A stretch of 43,711 bases of DNA from the NCBI GenBank assembly GCA_009391275.1, contig VEXF01000013.1, positions 1 through 43,711 on the forward strand, read 5' to 3'. Both the position numbers and the translations under genes were made by a program. Of this stretch, positions 32,791 through 41,697 are shown one piece after another. The stretch comes from SAR202 cluster bacterium AD-804-J14_MRT_500m (lineage in GTDB: Bacteria > Chloroflexota > Dehalococcoidia > UBA3495 > GCA-2712585). Each line of letters opens with the position of its first letter. The stretch's first letter is position 1. The notes under the pieces were generated by a model. The model was not told the DNA's origin. It was given only the letters and a program-made list of their open reading frames with translations, and did not search any database.

Positions 32791-33464
32791 TCTTCCATAA
32801 CTAATCCAAAAGCCCACGGACACAATACCAGAAATACTACATCAAACACTGCTATCAGCTGCAACCAGAGGCCCTCAGCAACAATACTAGCATCGGATCC
32901 AATTACACCATTTGTAACTTCAACAGCACCTATAATCACCGGGGCCACCAACGGAAAAAACAAGATGGGTAGCATAATTTCTCTCGACCTGGTGTTAACT
33001 GCCATCGAGGAGAATATGGTTCCTAATGTTGCAAATCCTAGTGTAGCCAACACAATCACACTCAGCAAAGTGCCAGAAAACGCCGAAAAATCAAATAAGA
33101 TCGCAAAAACGGGAAGCAGCAACAACTCTACTACAATCATGAACACAAAGAGAGCTAACATTTTGCCAAAATATAGGCTGTCCCAACTCACCGGGCACAA
33201 AAGCAGGGCATCTAACGTACCTTTATCTTTTTCCACAACGAAAGAGCGACTCATAGCTAACACACCAGCAAACGCAAACGATACCCAAAGCACACCAGGC
33301 GCCAATATATCTACGGTGTCCGGCGTGACGTTCAAAGCAAAGTTAAACAGAACCATAACCAGCACTGCAAAAACCAAGGAGGAAACAACTACCTCCCTAC
33401 TACGGAGTTCGATTCGAATATCCTTCCATGCAACTAACATGGTACATAAGAGAAATGCCTTCAT
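32787..33464 (-). CDS. ccmB: Heme exporter permease CcmB
   Basis: The 225-residue, six-pass ABC permease partners CcmA. FVVEKDKGTLDALLLCPV is the coupling-helix region characteristic of CcmB. It overlaps ccmA and ccmC by four bases each. A 237-codon frame on the opposite strand is its shadow. Confidence 0.94.
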   Translation of the reverse strand: MKAFLLCTMLVAWKDIRIELRSREVVVSSLVFAVLVMVLFNFALNVTPDTVDILAPGVLWVSFAFAGVLAMSRSFVVEKDKGTLDALLLCPVSWDSLYFGKMLALFVFMIVVELLLLPVFAILFDFSAFSGTLLSVIVLATLGFATLGTIFSSMAVNTRSREIMLPILFFPLVAPVIIGAVEVTNGVIGSDASIVAEGLWLQLIAVFDVVFLVLCPWAFGLVMEE

Positions 33465-34189
33465 CTTGTGACTTCTATTCGACTCAGATGAGTCGAACGA
33501 AACGAATCTGCGTCGATCCCTTCCCGATTCCCATAATAACTAAAAGCCCCGTTGGAGAGCACGGCCACCTCATTTGCTAGAGCCAGCCCAATGTCAACAT
33601 TATGAGTGGTCATCAACACAGTTCGTCCTTGCTGCACGTAGTCTTGTAATATCTTTAGAACCAGACCTAAAGATTCTTGGTCAAGGCCCGACTCAGGCTC
33701 ATCCATTAACAATATAGGTGGAATGTGAAGCAAAGCTCGTGCTATGGCGACCCGTTTCTGCATACCATGAGATAAAGTCCCAACTCTCCTTTGCATGAGA
33801 GATTTTATACTAAATAGTTCAATTATCTCCTCTACCCGTTTTCGAGAGTCAGGGATCCGATACATGCGACTAAAAAACAATAAATTTTCCAGAGTGGTCA
33901 TATCTTGATATAGCATTGGTTGATGCGCGACAACGCCTATAATCTTTCGTATAAACACTGGATCTTCATTTCGAGGAATTCCTGCCATCCAGATCTTCCC
34001 TTTATCCAGAGAATACTGGGTGGATAGGATTTTAAGAAAAGTGGTCTTCCCAGATCCATTGGCACCGAATATCGCCAAGAAACGACCCCAACCAACGCTC
34101 ACATCCAAGTTTCGAAGGACCGGAAACTCGCCAAATCCCTTCGTTAAACCTTCTACCCTAACAGCCAGTCCGCCAACTTCATCATTCAT
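33461..34189 (-). CDS. ccmA: Heme exporter ATPase CcmA
   Basis: The 242-residue ABC ATPase has Walker A GANGSGKTT, signature LSHGMQKRVAIARAL, Walker B LLMDEPESGLD and the switch His in TTHNVD. With CcmB it uses ATP to free heme-loaded CcmE from CcmC. It is the first gene of the ccmABCDE operon. Confidence 0.94.
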   Translation of the reverse strand: MNDEVGGLAVRVEGLTKGFGEFPVLRNLDVSVGWGRFLAIFGANGSGKTTFLKILSTQYSLDKGKIWMAGIPRNEDPVFIRKIIGVVAHQPMLYQDMTTLENLLFFSRMYRIPDSRKRVEEIIELFSIKSLMQRRVGTLSHGMQKRVAIARALLHIPPILLMDEPESGLDQESLGLVLKILQDYVQQGRTVLMTTHNVDIGLALANEVAVLSNGAFSYYGNREGIDADSFRSTHLSRIEVTR

Positions 34190-34412
34190 GTCGGGTCTAC
34201 CGGGTTATTTGGATTGTAAGAGTTGGCGTGATTGGAACCTGGCATTCGGATGAAAAAGATAATTGCGTATCATAGAATCAGCCACTGACGCCATCGTATT
34301 CAATTGTTCAACCTTTCGCAAGGCTCGATAAAACTCCTGATTGTCGGAATTGACACAGTAAGACGCCCACGGATACGATAAATCGTAGCCCGATCAGAAA
34401 AGGACTCGGAAT

Positions 34413-35021
34413 TTGTTTTTCAAAAAACCTAGCAATGTTAAAAAAGCCCCACTCGGAGAGCTCGTGCCTCCCGGCCAGTTTGTGACCGAACGTTTCCCCG
34501 TACTAACCTACGGTGCACGTCCGAACATAGATCTCGAACGATGGAGCCTTAGAATTTTTGGATTGATCGAAAAGGAAACTGAACTGAACTGGAGTCAGTT
34601 TACTACCCTGCCATGGTCGGTTATTGAGGCACCATTCCATTGTGTCACTCAGTGGAGCAAACTTCAAAATACTTGGGAAGGGTTGTTGTTCACTCACTTA
34701 GCAGACTTAGTCCATCCTAAATCCGAAGCCAAGTTTGTGATAGCCCATTGTTATGGTGGTTACACCACCAATTTGCCTCTTGAAGCCCTTTTGGATAACC
34801 AAAGCCTGTTGGCCCACAAACACGACGGACAACCTTTAGATCGAGACCACGGAGGACCGTTGCGTTTAGTTGCACCTGCAAAATACGGTTGGAAAAGTGC
34901 TAAATGGATAAACGAAATAGAATTCGTTGCAGAAGATCGTCCAGGATTTTGGGAAGTCAGAGGTTATCACAACGAAGGCGACCCTTGGAAAGAGCAGCGA
35001 TTCTGGCCGGAATTAACATGA
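34413..35021 (+). CDS. Molybdopterin-dependent oxidoreductase (sulfite oxidase-like)
   Basis: The 202-residue protein is the Mo-cofactor domain of the sulfite oxidase/YedY family: APFHCVTQWS holds the molybdenum-binding Cys, and HGGPLRLVAPAKYGWKSAKWI is the pterin-binding stretch. It starts with TTG; AAAGGA is upstream. There is no Tat or other signal peptide, unlike MsrP (YedY), so it appears cytoplasmic. No heme or membrane partner gene is adjacent. The substrate is unknown. Confidence 0.88.
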   Translation: MFFKKPSNVKKAPLGELVPPGQFVTERFPVLTYGARPNIDLERWSLRIFGLIEKETELNWSQFTTLPWSVIEAPFHCVTQWSKLQNTWEGLLFTHLADLVHPKSEAKFVIAHCYGGYTTNLPLEALLDNQSLLAHKHDGQPLDRDHGGPLRLVAPAKYGWKSAKWINEIEFVAEDRPGFWEVRGYHNEGDPWKEQRFWPELT

Positions 35022-35035
35022 CACCATTGTCTAAC

Positions 35036-35914
35036 CTATACTGACGAACCAGTTAGACGTCCATCAAGCCTTTTACCGTGAAATAGGTACTGTTGTGCAT
35101 ACCCAGCATACACACCAAAATATCTATGGGCCCACTGTACGATTTCATCATATTTAAGGTTAGCGCCATCCAAATACCATTCACCCACAGCCCGACTGAC
35201 CCATCTATCTATAGGAAAAGCCTCCAATTTATCAAGGGAGAAAACTAGAACACAGTCAGCAATTTTTGGACCGACACCAGGTAGATCAACTAACCGCGCC
35301 CGAGCATCCCAATACGACATTTGTCGTAGGTCTTCCAATTCCAAATTGCCACGAGCAACCTCCCGAGCAGCATAGGCTAGATATTTCGCCCTAAACCCAA
35401 GGCCAAGTTCCCTCAGCAGGGCTTCTCCCCCCTCAGCAACTAACCCTGCACAGGGGAACGTAGATCTGCTGACCCCATCTAGAGTGACTCGACGACCCAT
35501 AGCATCCGCGACTGATTCCATGTTTGCGGCAATCCGCGTGAGATTAGAGGTAGCTGAGCAAATAAAAGCCGAAAGACATTCCCAGGGATCCTGTCTCAAA
35601 AGTCTCATTCCCGAAAATCTTTGAATCATTTCAGACATCCGGGAGTCTTTTTCAATCCTTCTATATATTTCCAACAAATCATCTCCTAGACGGAAATAAT
35701 ATGAAAGCATTGTGCTTAGCGCCCCCATGTCTTGTGTAGAAGAACAGACTTCTATTCCATCGGTGACTTGCCTTAGTTTGAGGAGGTTGCCATGCACTAC
35801 ACCTGAATACCAACCCTCACAACGCTGCCAACGATGAGCTTGTCCGCTCTCTAGGGTAGCAGCCAGATTAAAGGGCGACGGGACATGCAGATTCAACGTG
35901 TTCGAGACAGCCAT
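35036..35914 (-). CDS. ogg: 8-oxoguanine DNA glycosylase, OGG1-like
   Basis: The 292-residue enzyme removes 8-oxoguanine from DNA and nicks the strand. It has the OGG N domain (ESGQAHRW), DPWECLSAFICSATSN, and the HhH-GPD core LPGVGPKIADC with the Schiff-base Lys217 and FPIDRW with Asp236. The layout is nearer to eukaryotic OGG1 (OGG_N plus HhH) than to bacterial MutM or AlkA. It overlaps dinG by 22 bp, so both are probably from one repair operon. Confidence 0.88.
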   Translation of the reverse strand: MAVSNTLNLHVPSPFNLAATLESGQAHRWQRCEGWYSGVVHGNLLKLRQVTDGIEVCSSTQDMGALSTMLSYYFRLGDDLLEIYRRIEKDSRMSEMIQRFSGMRLLRQDPWECLSAFICSATSNLTRIAANMESVADAMGRRVTLDGVSRSTFPCAGLVAEGGEALLRELGLGFRAKYLAYAAREVARGNLELEDLRQMSYWDARARLVDLPGVGPKIADCVLVFSLDKLEAFPIDRWVSRAVGEWYLDGANLKYDEIVQWAHRYFGVYAGYAQQYLFHGKRLDGRLTGSSV

Positions 35915-38673
35915 GTTGAGACCTCCCTAGCCACCGACCACATTGGACCCTGTATAAATTCGCATTCTGGAAGAGAATCCAGAAAAGCTCTTCCATAAGC
36001 TTTCGTGAGTACCCGGCGATCCATCACGGCGACCGCTCCATGATCATTACCTCTTCTGATCAACCTGCCAAATCCCTGTCGGAACCGGAGGACTGCCTGT
36101 GGGACCGCATATTGATTGAATGCATCTTCATAGTCTTCTGATCGGGCTGCGAACACAGGATCGGTAGGAACGTTGAAAGGCAAGCGAGCTAGAACTACGA
36201 GTTTTATTATACCAGTTGGAAGATCTACACCTTCCCATAGGCTACTAGTACCAAGAAGAACACTGCGCGGCTGCTCTCTGAAGCTGCTTATCACCCGCGC
36301 CGCGGATCCATCCACACCTTGAGCTATGACTTTCATACCTTCAGGTTCTAATGTTTCTATCAACATTTGACGGGCACTGCGGATCGCTGAATGCGAGGTA
36401 AAAAGAACCAAGGCATGGCCACCGGTTGCTCGAACTAACGACTCAATACCTTTTTCTAACGCCTCGCGATATCCTCTTGCCGACGGTTCCGGAATATCAT
36501 CTGGAGCAGCTAAAAGCACAGTCTGTTTGTAGTCAAAAGGTGATCCTACAGCCAGCTCTTGGACGTCCTCTATTCCTAGTCTTTCTCGTATGAACTCGAA
36601 GCTACCTTGGGTACGAAGAGTAGCACTAGTAAAAACCACAGTGTCTTTTTCATTAAAAAGTTCAGTCTCCAGCGTTAATCCCACATCTTTGGGCACAGAA
36701 TGCAGAATTAGACTAGAGTCAATACCCTGATCTATCCAATCTATCCGTTCTCTTTGTCCGGAAACATCCGTCATAGATTGGAATCTTTCTTTCAACTCTT
36801 CCGAATTCTGCAGCCAAGTTGTAAGACTGGTTAACAATGTATCTTGTTCATGACTCTCATTTTGGGCCAAGAGGTCCAGATACGTTATCAATTGATTTAC
36901 TTGGTTTTCACTCTCTGTTAGAGAAATGTGCCAGTTGTCTAATATGATTTCCATGTCAGACCATATCGGTTGTGTGCGAATACCCGAAGTAATCCGAAGT
37001 TGGATCCGATCTGTACCACCGGATTGTTTAGATAAAGCCAGATCTTCCAAAGTCGACCAAAGACTAGCCCATCCTTTTGAAGTGGAGTTGAGGGTTCCCT
37101 CGATCCCTTTGATTAAACTTTCGCATTGATTACGTTGCAAATCACTATACGCAGGTTTGTTAAGCAAGATTCGGGTTTGCAGCAGCCACCGTTTTAATTC
37201 TTCGAGTTGTTCTGGCAGCCACGACTCCGAAAGTTGGAATCCTAACTGCTGAGTGGCTTCTTCTTCCAGATGGTGCGCTTCATCAATAATCAAATGTTTA
37301 AAGTCCGGGATAAGCGACCCTCCGCGCACAACGTTAGAGAGGAGTAAGGCATGGTTCACAACAACTATATGAGCATCTTCCGCCCTTTCCCGGGCGGCAC
37401 GAAGGAAACATCCTCCTTCCATAAGGCCTGGACAGCGCCCCCGATCGCCTGCGGAGATCCGGTTCCACAAACCCATGTCTCGACCTGCTAAATTAAGTTC
37501 ACCCTTATCTCCGGTTTCCGTGCCTTGTGCCCATACCAAGCTTTTACTGAGCAAACGAGCATCATCAATAGACAAAACCTCTCCGAAGGCCAAGTTATTC
37601 CAACGACGTAGGCACAAATAATTAGATCGACCTTTAAGTGCACATACGCTTAGCTGGTTCTCTTGTAACAACCCACCTGCTTCCAAGACCTTTACCAATG
37701 CCGGTATATCTTTGTAAAGAATCTGCTCTTGAAGATTAATTGTATTAGTCGATATTACAACCCGCACACCATTTCGTACTGCAAATAGGATGGCAGGCAA
37801 AAGATATGCTACGGACTTCCCAACACCTGTGCCTGCTTCCACGATCAAATGCTCTCTATTATTCAGTGAGGTTGCCACAGCTTGGAGCATCTCGGCCTGT
37901 TGTGGACGGTGCTCAAATCCCTCAAACATCCGTGGCAGTAACCCTCCTTGATCCACTAAATCCTCTAACTCGGTAAGATCTAAGCTAGTTGATTTCAAAG
38001 TATTCCGAAGAAGCTTTTTGGGCCGATATGGCTTTTTGCTCAAGGAGCTAAAGTCCGAATTTTCGAATCTGGTTATAGACGGACCATTTCCGAAAGCGAC
38101 AAAGAGATCTTTCAAGCCCCATCGAGCCTTCGTAGCTAAGGCATTAACAGAACCGATCACTTTCGGATCTAGGGCCCCAATTCTACCCAGTAGCATCAAA
38201 AAGATACGCCGAGTTATATCGGCATCATCCAAAGCTCTGTGCGGGCGTTCATGGTTGATTCCAAGATGTTTAGCCAAAACAGATAGTGAATACTGAACTC
38301 CCCCGGGGATGAGTATTTTTGCCAGATCAAGAGTATCGTAATTCCGGTTAGACAAAGGCAAACCGGCCTTGGATAAGAATTCCAAATCAAACGATATGTT
38401 GTGCCCAACCAAAGGTAACGAGCCAATAAATTGTTCGATTTCACCAGCGACAACCGCGAATGGAGGTGCGTGTTCTACATCCGCCGTTGTGATCCCTGTA
38501 AGCCGTTCAACAAATTGCGGTATACGTCTGTAAGGATTGACATAGGATGACCAAGTGTCAACCACTTTTTCACCTTGGAATTTTATGGCTCCAATTTCAA
38601 TGATGTGATCTCGCGTTGCTTCAAGTCCTGTCGTTTCTAAATCCAGCGCAACGTAAGATCTGTTTAGGGACAT
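35893..38673 (-). CDS. dinG: DinG-type helicase with DnaQ-like exonuclease
   Basis: The 926-residue protein begins with a 3'-5' exonuclease domain (DLETTG 11-16, HNISFD 91-96, HRALDDAD 145-152). From about 250 it is an XPD/DinG-type helicase: AGTGVGKS (280-287), DEAH (464-467), SLWEGVDLP, and QGFGRLIRR. Cys344, Cys354, Cys414 and Cys422 are candidates for the iron-sulfur cluster. The fusion is known from Bacillus DinG. I use the ATG at 38673 with GGGGTG upstream instead of a GTG at 38715. Confidence 0.9.
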   Translation of the reverse strand: MSLNRSYVALDLETTGLEATRDHIIEIGAIKFQGEKVVDTWSSYVNPYRRIPQFVERLTGITTADVEHAPPFAVVAGEIEQFIGSLPLVGHNISFDLEFLSKAGLPLSNRNYDTLDLAKILIPGGVQYSLSVLAKHLGINHERPHRALDDADITRRIFLMLLGRIGALDPKVIGSVNALATKARWGLKDLFVAFGNGPSITRFENSDFSSLSKKPYRPKKLLRNTLKSTSLDLTELEDLVDQGGLLPRMFEGFEHRPQQAEMLQAVATSLNNREHLIVEAGTGVGKSVAYLLPAILFAVRNGVRVVISTNTINLQEQILYKDIPALVKVLEAGGLLQENQLSVCALKGRSNYLCLRRWNNLAFGEVLSIDDARLLSKSLVWAQGTETGDKGELNLAGRDMGLWNRISAGDRGRCPGLMEGGCFLRAARERAEDAHIVVVNHALLLSNVVRGGSLIPDFKHLIIDEAHHLEEEATQQLGFQLSESWLPEQLEELKRWLLQTRILLNKPAYSDLQRNQCESLIKGIEGTLNSTSKGWASLWSTLEDLALSKQSGGTDRIQLRITSGIRTQPIWSDMEIILDNWHISLTESENQVNQLITYLDLLAQNESHEQDTLLTSLTTWLQNSEELKERFQSMTDVSGQRERIDWIDQGIDSSLILHSVPKDVGLTLETELFNEKDTVVFTSATLRTQGSFEFIRERLGIEDVQELAVGSPFDYKQTVLLAAPDDIPEPSARGYREALEKGIESLVRATGGHALVLFTSHSAIRSARQMLIETLEPEGMKVIAQGVDGSAARVISSFREQPRSVLLGTSSLWEGVDLPTGIIKLVVLARLPFNVPTDPVFAARSEDYEDAFNQYAVPQAVLRFRQGFGRLIRRGNDHGAVAVMDRRVLTKAYGRAFLDSLPECEFIQGPMWSVAREVSTWLSRTR

Positions 38674-38716
38674 ATCGTTCACCCCAGAAGGAAACACATC
38701 TTGCAACGAAATCACA

Positions 38717-39409
38717 TCAACCGTTAAAAGGTTGGAGTTGACCGGCCCTTAAACCAAATCCAGAGTAAAAGCGACCAGTTTTGAGAGCATCAACGAACTC
38801 TTGTTCCGAAGTTATTTCGTCTTGGAAAACTGTGGTACACCGGCCTAGGCCATGTACGGAATGCGCATCACTTCCACCTGTCCCTCTCGCACCAAGGCGT
38901 GCCGCCACTTCCCACGCAAATCCATTCTCCAGATCTACAGTCCCACCATTCGCTACCTCAATGGCATCCACATGAGTGAATACAGGGTGCTCGGATGCTT
39001 CTTGTATCGAGTTGGGTAACGGGCCTCCATTCCGGTATATCATAGGGCGACTATTACCACTCGGGTTGTAAATACCGCGAAACGGGTGAGCTGATACCAT
39101 AAATCCACCAACCTTGCTAACGACACGTCTTAATTCATCAATCTGGTTGATGCCTGAGACATAACTATCTAAACCAAATACCAATATATGCCCCATGTCC
39201 GTATCGACTTCCACGGCTCTAATAAGAAGCAAATCATGTTTATAAGCGAACTTTGCGAATAGGTGGCGATCCCAAGGAGCATTATGCTCAGTGATACAGA
39301 TACCCTGTAGACCAAGCCGTCTTGCTTCAAAAACCATATCTTCCGGGGAAAGGCTGCTATCACTACTACCGTGCGTAGTGTGGACGTGTAGGTCTATAAC
39401 CGTGGCCAT
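38717..39409 (-). CDS. PHP-domain phosphoesterase
   Basis: The 230-residue PHP protein starts with IDLHVHTTHGSSDSS, the first metal motif, followed by ITEHN, VSAHPFRG and GGSDAHS, so all four metal motifs are present. Members hydrolyse phosphoesters of nucleotides or histidinol phosphate; the substrate is unknown. It is 43 bp upstream of dinG on the same strand. Confidence 0.88.
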   Translation of the reverse strand: MATVIDLHVHTTHGSSDSSLSPEDMVFEARRLGLQGICITEHNAPWDRHLFAKFAYKHDLLLIRAVEVDTDMGHILVFGLDSYVSGINQIDELRRVVSKVGGFMVSAHPFRGIYNPSGNSRPMIYRNGGPLPNSIQEASEHPVFTHVDAIEVANGGTVDLENGFAWEVAARLGARGTGGSDAHSVHGLGRCTTVFQDEITSEQEFVDALKTGRFYSGFGLRAGQLQPFNG

Positions 39410-39497
39410 GAACTACCAATTGTAATCTGGGATTTTGATCACGTCAATCCGTTAAAACTTGCATCAATCCACGCAATTAGCGAAAGATGTACTGTGC

Positions 39498-39503
39498 TAA
39501 AAT
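39498..39503 (+). promoter_or_regulatory. Extended -10 candidate before xerD
   Basis: TAAAAT preceded by TGC forms an extended -10 (TGCTAAAAT). A -35 at the right distance is poor. Distance to the xerD start is 32 bp. Confidence 0.35.
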
Positions 39504-39535
39504 GGCCGCGTTAAATTAATCTCACGAGGACTCCC

Positions 39536-40447
39536 ATGCATGAGCCCATAAATTCGTTTCTACACCATTTAGTCGTAGAACGCGGCTTTTCCCATAACAC
39601 GTTGGAGGCGTACCGGAACGATTTGTATCAACTTATGACTTACGTGAAAGGGAAATTACCGTCCGCTAATGGAGCTTCGACCTGGAGCCATATCGGGGTG
39701 GAATTGCTGACCGAATATGTTTTTTCTCTCCGCGGAGAGAAAAGCTATCGTGACAGCACCACAGCACGAAAAGTTGCGGCTATAAAATCGTTCTTTAACT
39801 TCCTCGTTCAAGAAGGCCATGTTGATAAGGATCCTTCCGAGTCATTGAGTGCTCCAACTCCCGGCCGTAGTTTACCCAAGTTTCTGACCGAAGAAGAGGT
39901 AAACAAGCTACTTGAAGTTACAAAAACACAGAACACACCTGAGGGATGCAGAGATTGGGCTATATTAGAATTACTCTATGCTACCGGGTTGCGAGTAACC
40001 GAGCTTGTCTCACTAAATGTTGATGACGCCAACCTCACTGACGGTTATGTGCGACCTTTAGGTAAAGGCGGCAAAGAACGGCTGACTTACCTACATCAGC
40101 GTGCCATTGATGCGCTTCAAGATTATCTTAGCAATGCTCGTCCTAAATTAGCGGGAAGTAACGGTGCAGACAAAGCGTTATTTTTGAATCGTAGAGGTGA
40201 ACGTCTCACTCGTCAATGGATCTGGGCAGTCTTGAAAGCAAGCGCGAAGAGGGCCAACATTAACAAACCCATAGCCCCACATATTTTGCGACATACCTTC
40301 GCAACTCATATGCTTAAAGGTGGCGCTCCGCTAAGGCACGTTCAAGAACTACTGGGCCATGCAAGTATTACTACTACCCAGATCTATACCCATCTGACTA
40401 CTGAGCATGTACGACAAGAATATGAAAAAAGCCATCCCAGGTCCTGA
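39536..40447 (+). CDS. xerD: Tyrosine recombinase XerD (or XerC)
   Basis: The 303-residue recombinase resolves chromosome dimers at dif. Catalytic residues are Arg153, Lys180, His249-x2-Arg252, His275 and Tyr284. SAM-like N domain GFSHNTLEAYRNDL is typical. The single intact copy is not near the islands, so it belongs to the core genome. XerC/XerD choice is uncertain. GAGGA lies upstream of the ATG. Confidence 0.9.
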   Translation: MHEPINSFLHHLVVERGFSHNTLEAYRNDLYQLMTYVKGKLPSANGASTWSHIGVELLTEYVFSLRGEKSYRDSTTARKVAAIKSFFNFLVQEGHVDKDPSESLSAPTPGRSLPKFLTEEEVNKLLEVTKTQNTPEGCRDWAILELLYATGLRVTELVSLNVDDANLTDGYVRPLGKGGKERLTYLHQRAIDALQDYLSNARPKLAGSNGADKALFLNRRGERLTRQWIWAVLKASAKRANINKPIAPHILRHTFATHMLKGGAPLRHVQELLGHASITTTQIYTHLTTEHVRQEYEKSHPRS

Positions 40448-40558
40448 TTAAGCTCTATAAGGCACACGCTTGGTCGAAAACTTGAATCTCTAAGGTGAAC
40501 ATAGTACCTTAGCGACTAGTGAAATAAGCGTCCTTCCAATCGCGGTAAGACCTCGGTT

Positions 40559-40617
40559 AACCCAGTTAGACTCATGGCTGACATATCCGTCGCCCTCACC
40601 TGGGTTTCTGCTTTTTA
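40559..40617 (+). terminator. Possible attenuator hairpin before cytidylate kinase-like gene
   Basis: AACCCAG (40559-40565) pairs with CTGGGTT (40600-40606) and is followed by a five-T run that joins the AGGAGG ribosome binding site of the next gene. It could end xerD transcripts or attenuate the next gene. The loop is long (34 nt), so it is weak. Confidence 0.3.
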
Positions 40618-40628
40618 GGAGGTAGACA

Positions 40629-41327
40629 ATGCCATTAATAACCTTTAATGGGCCGATCGGTGCAGGTGGACCAGAAATTGGGCTTGAAGTATCCGACAAA
40701 CTCCAAATCGACTACGTGGATAGACTCATTTTGGCAGAAGCGGCCAAACGCATTGGCGCCACCGTGCAAGCAGTCGCAGGGAAAGAGCATAAATTACTTC
40801 GTACTACGGATCGGTTAGGGAAATTCGTACAAAACTTGTTGGAACGGTCAGCTATGTCAGGTGCAGGTGGAGAGCCATATTTCGGGCCAGGCATTGAGAT
40901 TCTGATTTCCCGAGATTATTATGCGTCCAATACAGAAGAACCAATTACTGAAACGAGTAATTTAACAGACTCAGAATTTGTTAAAGTAACCAAATCCGTC
41001 ATCACCGATTTATCAGATGGTGGCGATGTAATAATTATAGGCCGAGCAAGTAATTTAATACTGGCCGATAAACCAGGGGTTCTACACGTAAAAGTTGTGG
41101 CGCCTTTCGATCAACGAGTCAGTACTATAATGACTCGAGAGCACTTAGGCTATGATGAGGCCAAGACCTTCGTAGAAGAACATGAAAAGGCACGGACATC
41201 TTATTTCAAGCGGTTTTTTGAAGTTGATCCTAACGATTCAGACAACTACCACATAACGCTTAATATGAAGAATCTAAAGATATCAACAGCAGCAGCTATA
41301 GTGGCCCACGCTGCCCAGGATATATAA
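40629..41327 (+). CDS. Cytidylate kinase-like family protein
   Basis: The 232-residue protein resembles the cytidylate kinase-like family (PF13189): GPIGAGGPEIG replaces a normal P-loop, as in that family, and IIIGRASNLIL, HVKVVAPFDQRV and EHEKARTSYFKRFF follow. The kinase activity of this family is little known. It starts at an ATG behind AGGAGG. Confidence 0.8.
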   Translation: MPLITFNGPIGAGGPEIGLEVSDKLQIDYVDRLILAEAAKRIGATVQAVAGKEHKLLRTTDRLGKFVQNLLERSAMSGAGGEPYFGPGIEILISRDYYASNTEEPITETSNLTDSEFVKVTKSVITDLSDGGDVIIIGRASNLILADKPGVLHVKVVAPFDQRVSTIMTREHLGYDEAKTFVEEHEKARTSYFKRFFEVDPNDSDNYHITLNMKNLKISTAAAIVAHAAQDI

Positions 41328-41361
41328 CCAGCCTCATCCAAATAGGAGAACACCACATCAA

Positions 41362-41688
41362 ATGCCCAACAGCAAAGGAAGACGGCTCGCCTCCAACCAA
41401 GCTAGAGTAGGTCCGAAGCGAAAACGCGGAAGAGGTCCGTCGGGGGTGCCCATTGAAGCGCCTCAGAACTCGAATGATCCAACGGCTGAAGAACCGGGTC
41501 ATTCAGATTCCGACGTCATGCCGTCGGCTTATTTGTCACCAAAAAAGCCGACATCCTCCACCGCTCATACGGTCCCACGCTCGCGTCCGACCGTATACCG
41601 ATACGTGAATTCTGAAATTAGGCGGATTCTGATATTGAGCAGTCTTATTGTAGCCTTGCTGTTGACACTTAGCTTTGTGTTGAATTAA
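41362..41688 (+). CDS. Small tail-anchored protein, unknown function
   Basis: The 108-residue protein has a basic, disordered, Pro/Ser-rich first part (GPKRKRGRGPSG) and a single C-terminal transmembrane helix (about 87-106) right after RRILILSSL. The long soluble part would face the cytoplasm, the tail the membrane. GGAGAA precedes the ATG. It is 34 bp after the cytidylate kinase-like gene and 9 bp before uvrC, so probably co-transcribed. I recognise no family. Confidence 0.65.
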   Translation: MPNSKGRRLASNQARVGPKRKRGRGPSGVPIEAPQNSNDPTAEEPGHSDSDVMPSAYLSPKKPTSSTAHTVPRSRPTVYRYVNSEIRRILILSSLIVALLLTLSFVLN

Positions 41689-41697
41689 GGCCATATT

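Noticed and set aside
32758..33471. A 237-codon plus-strand frame opposite ccmB
   Set aside because: It is Ser/Thr/Asn-rich, as expected for the complement of a hydrophobic gene. CcmB on the minus strand is well supported.
39536..40447. XerD as the integrase of the tRNA islands
   Set aside because: It has the standard Xer length and motifs, is 30 kb from the islands, and lies beside housekeeping genes. It could act in trans but nothing in the sequence shows it.
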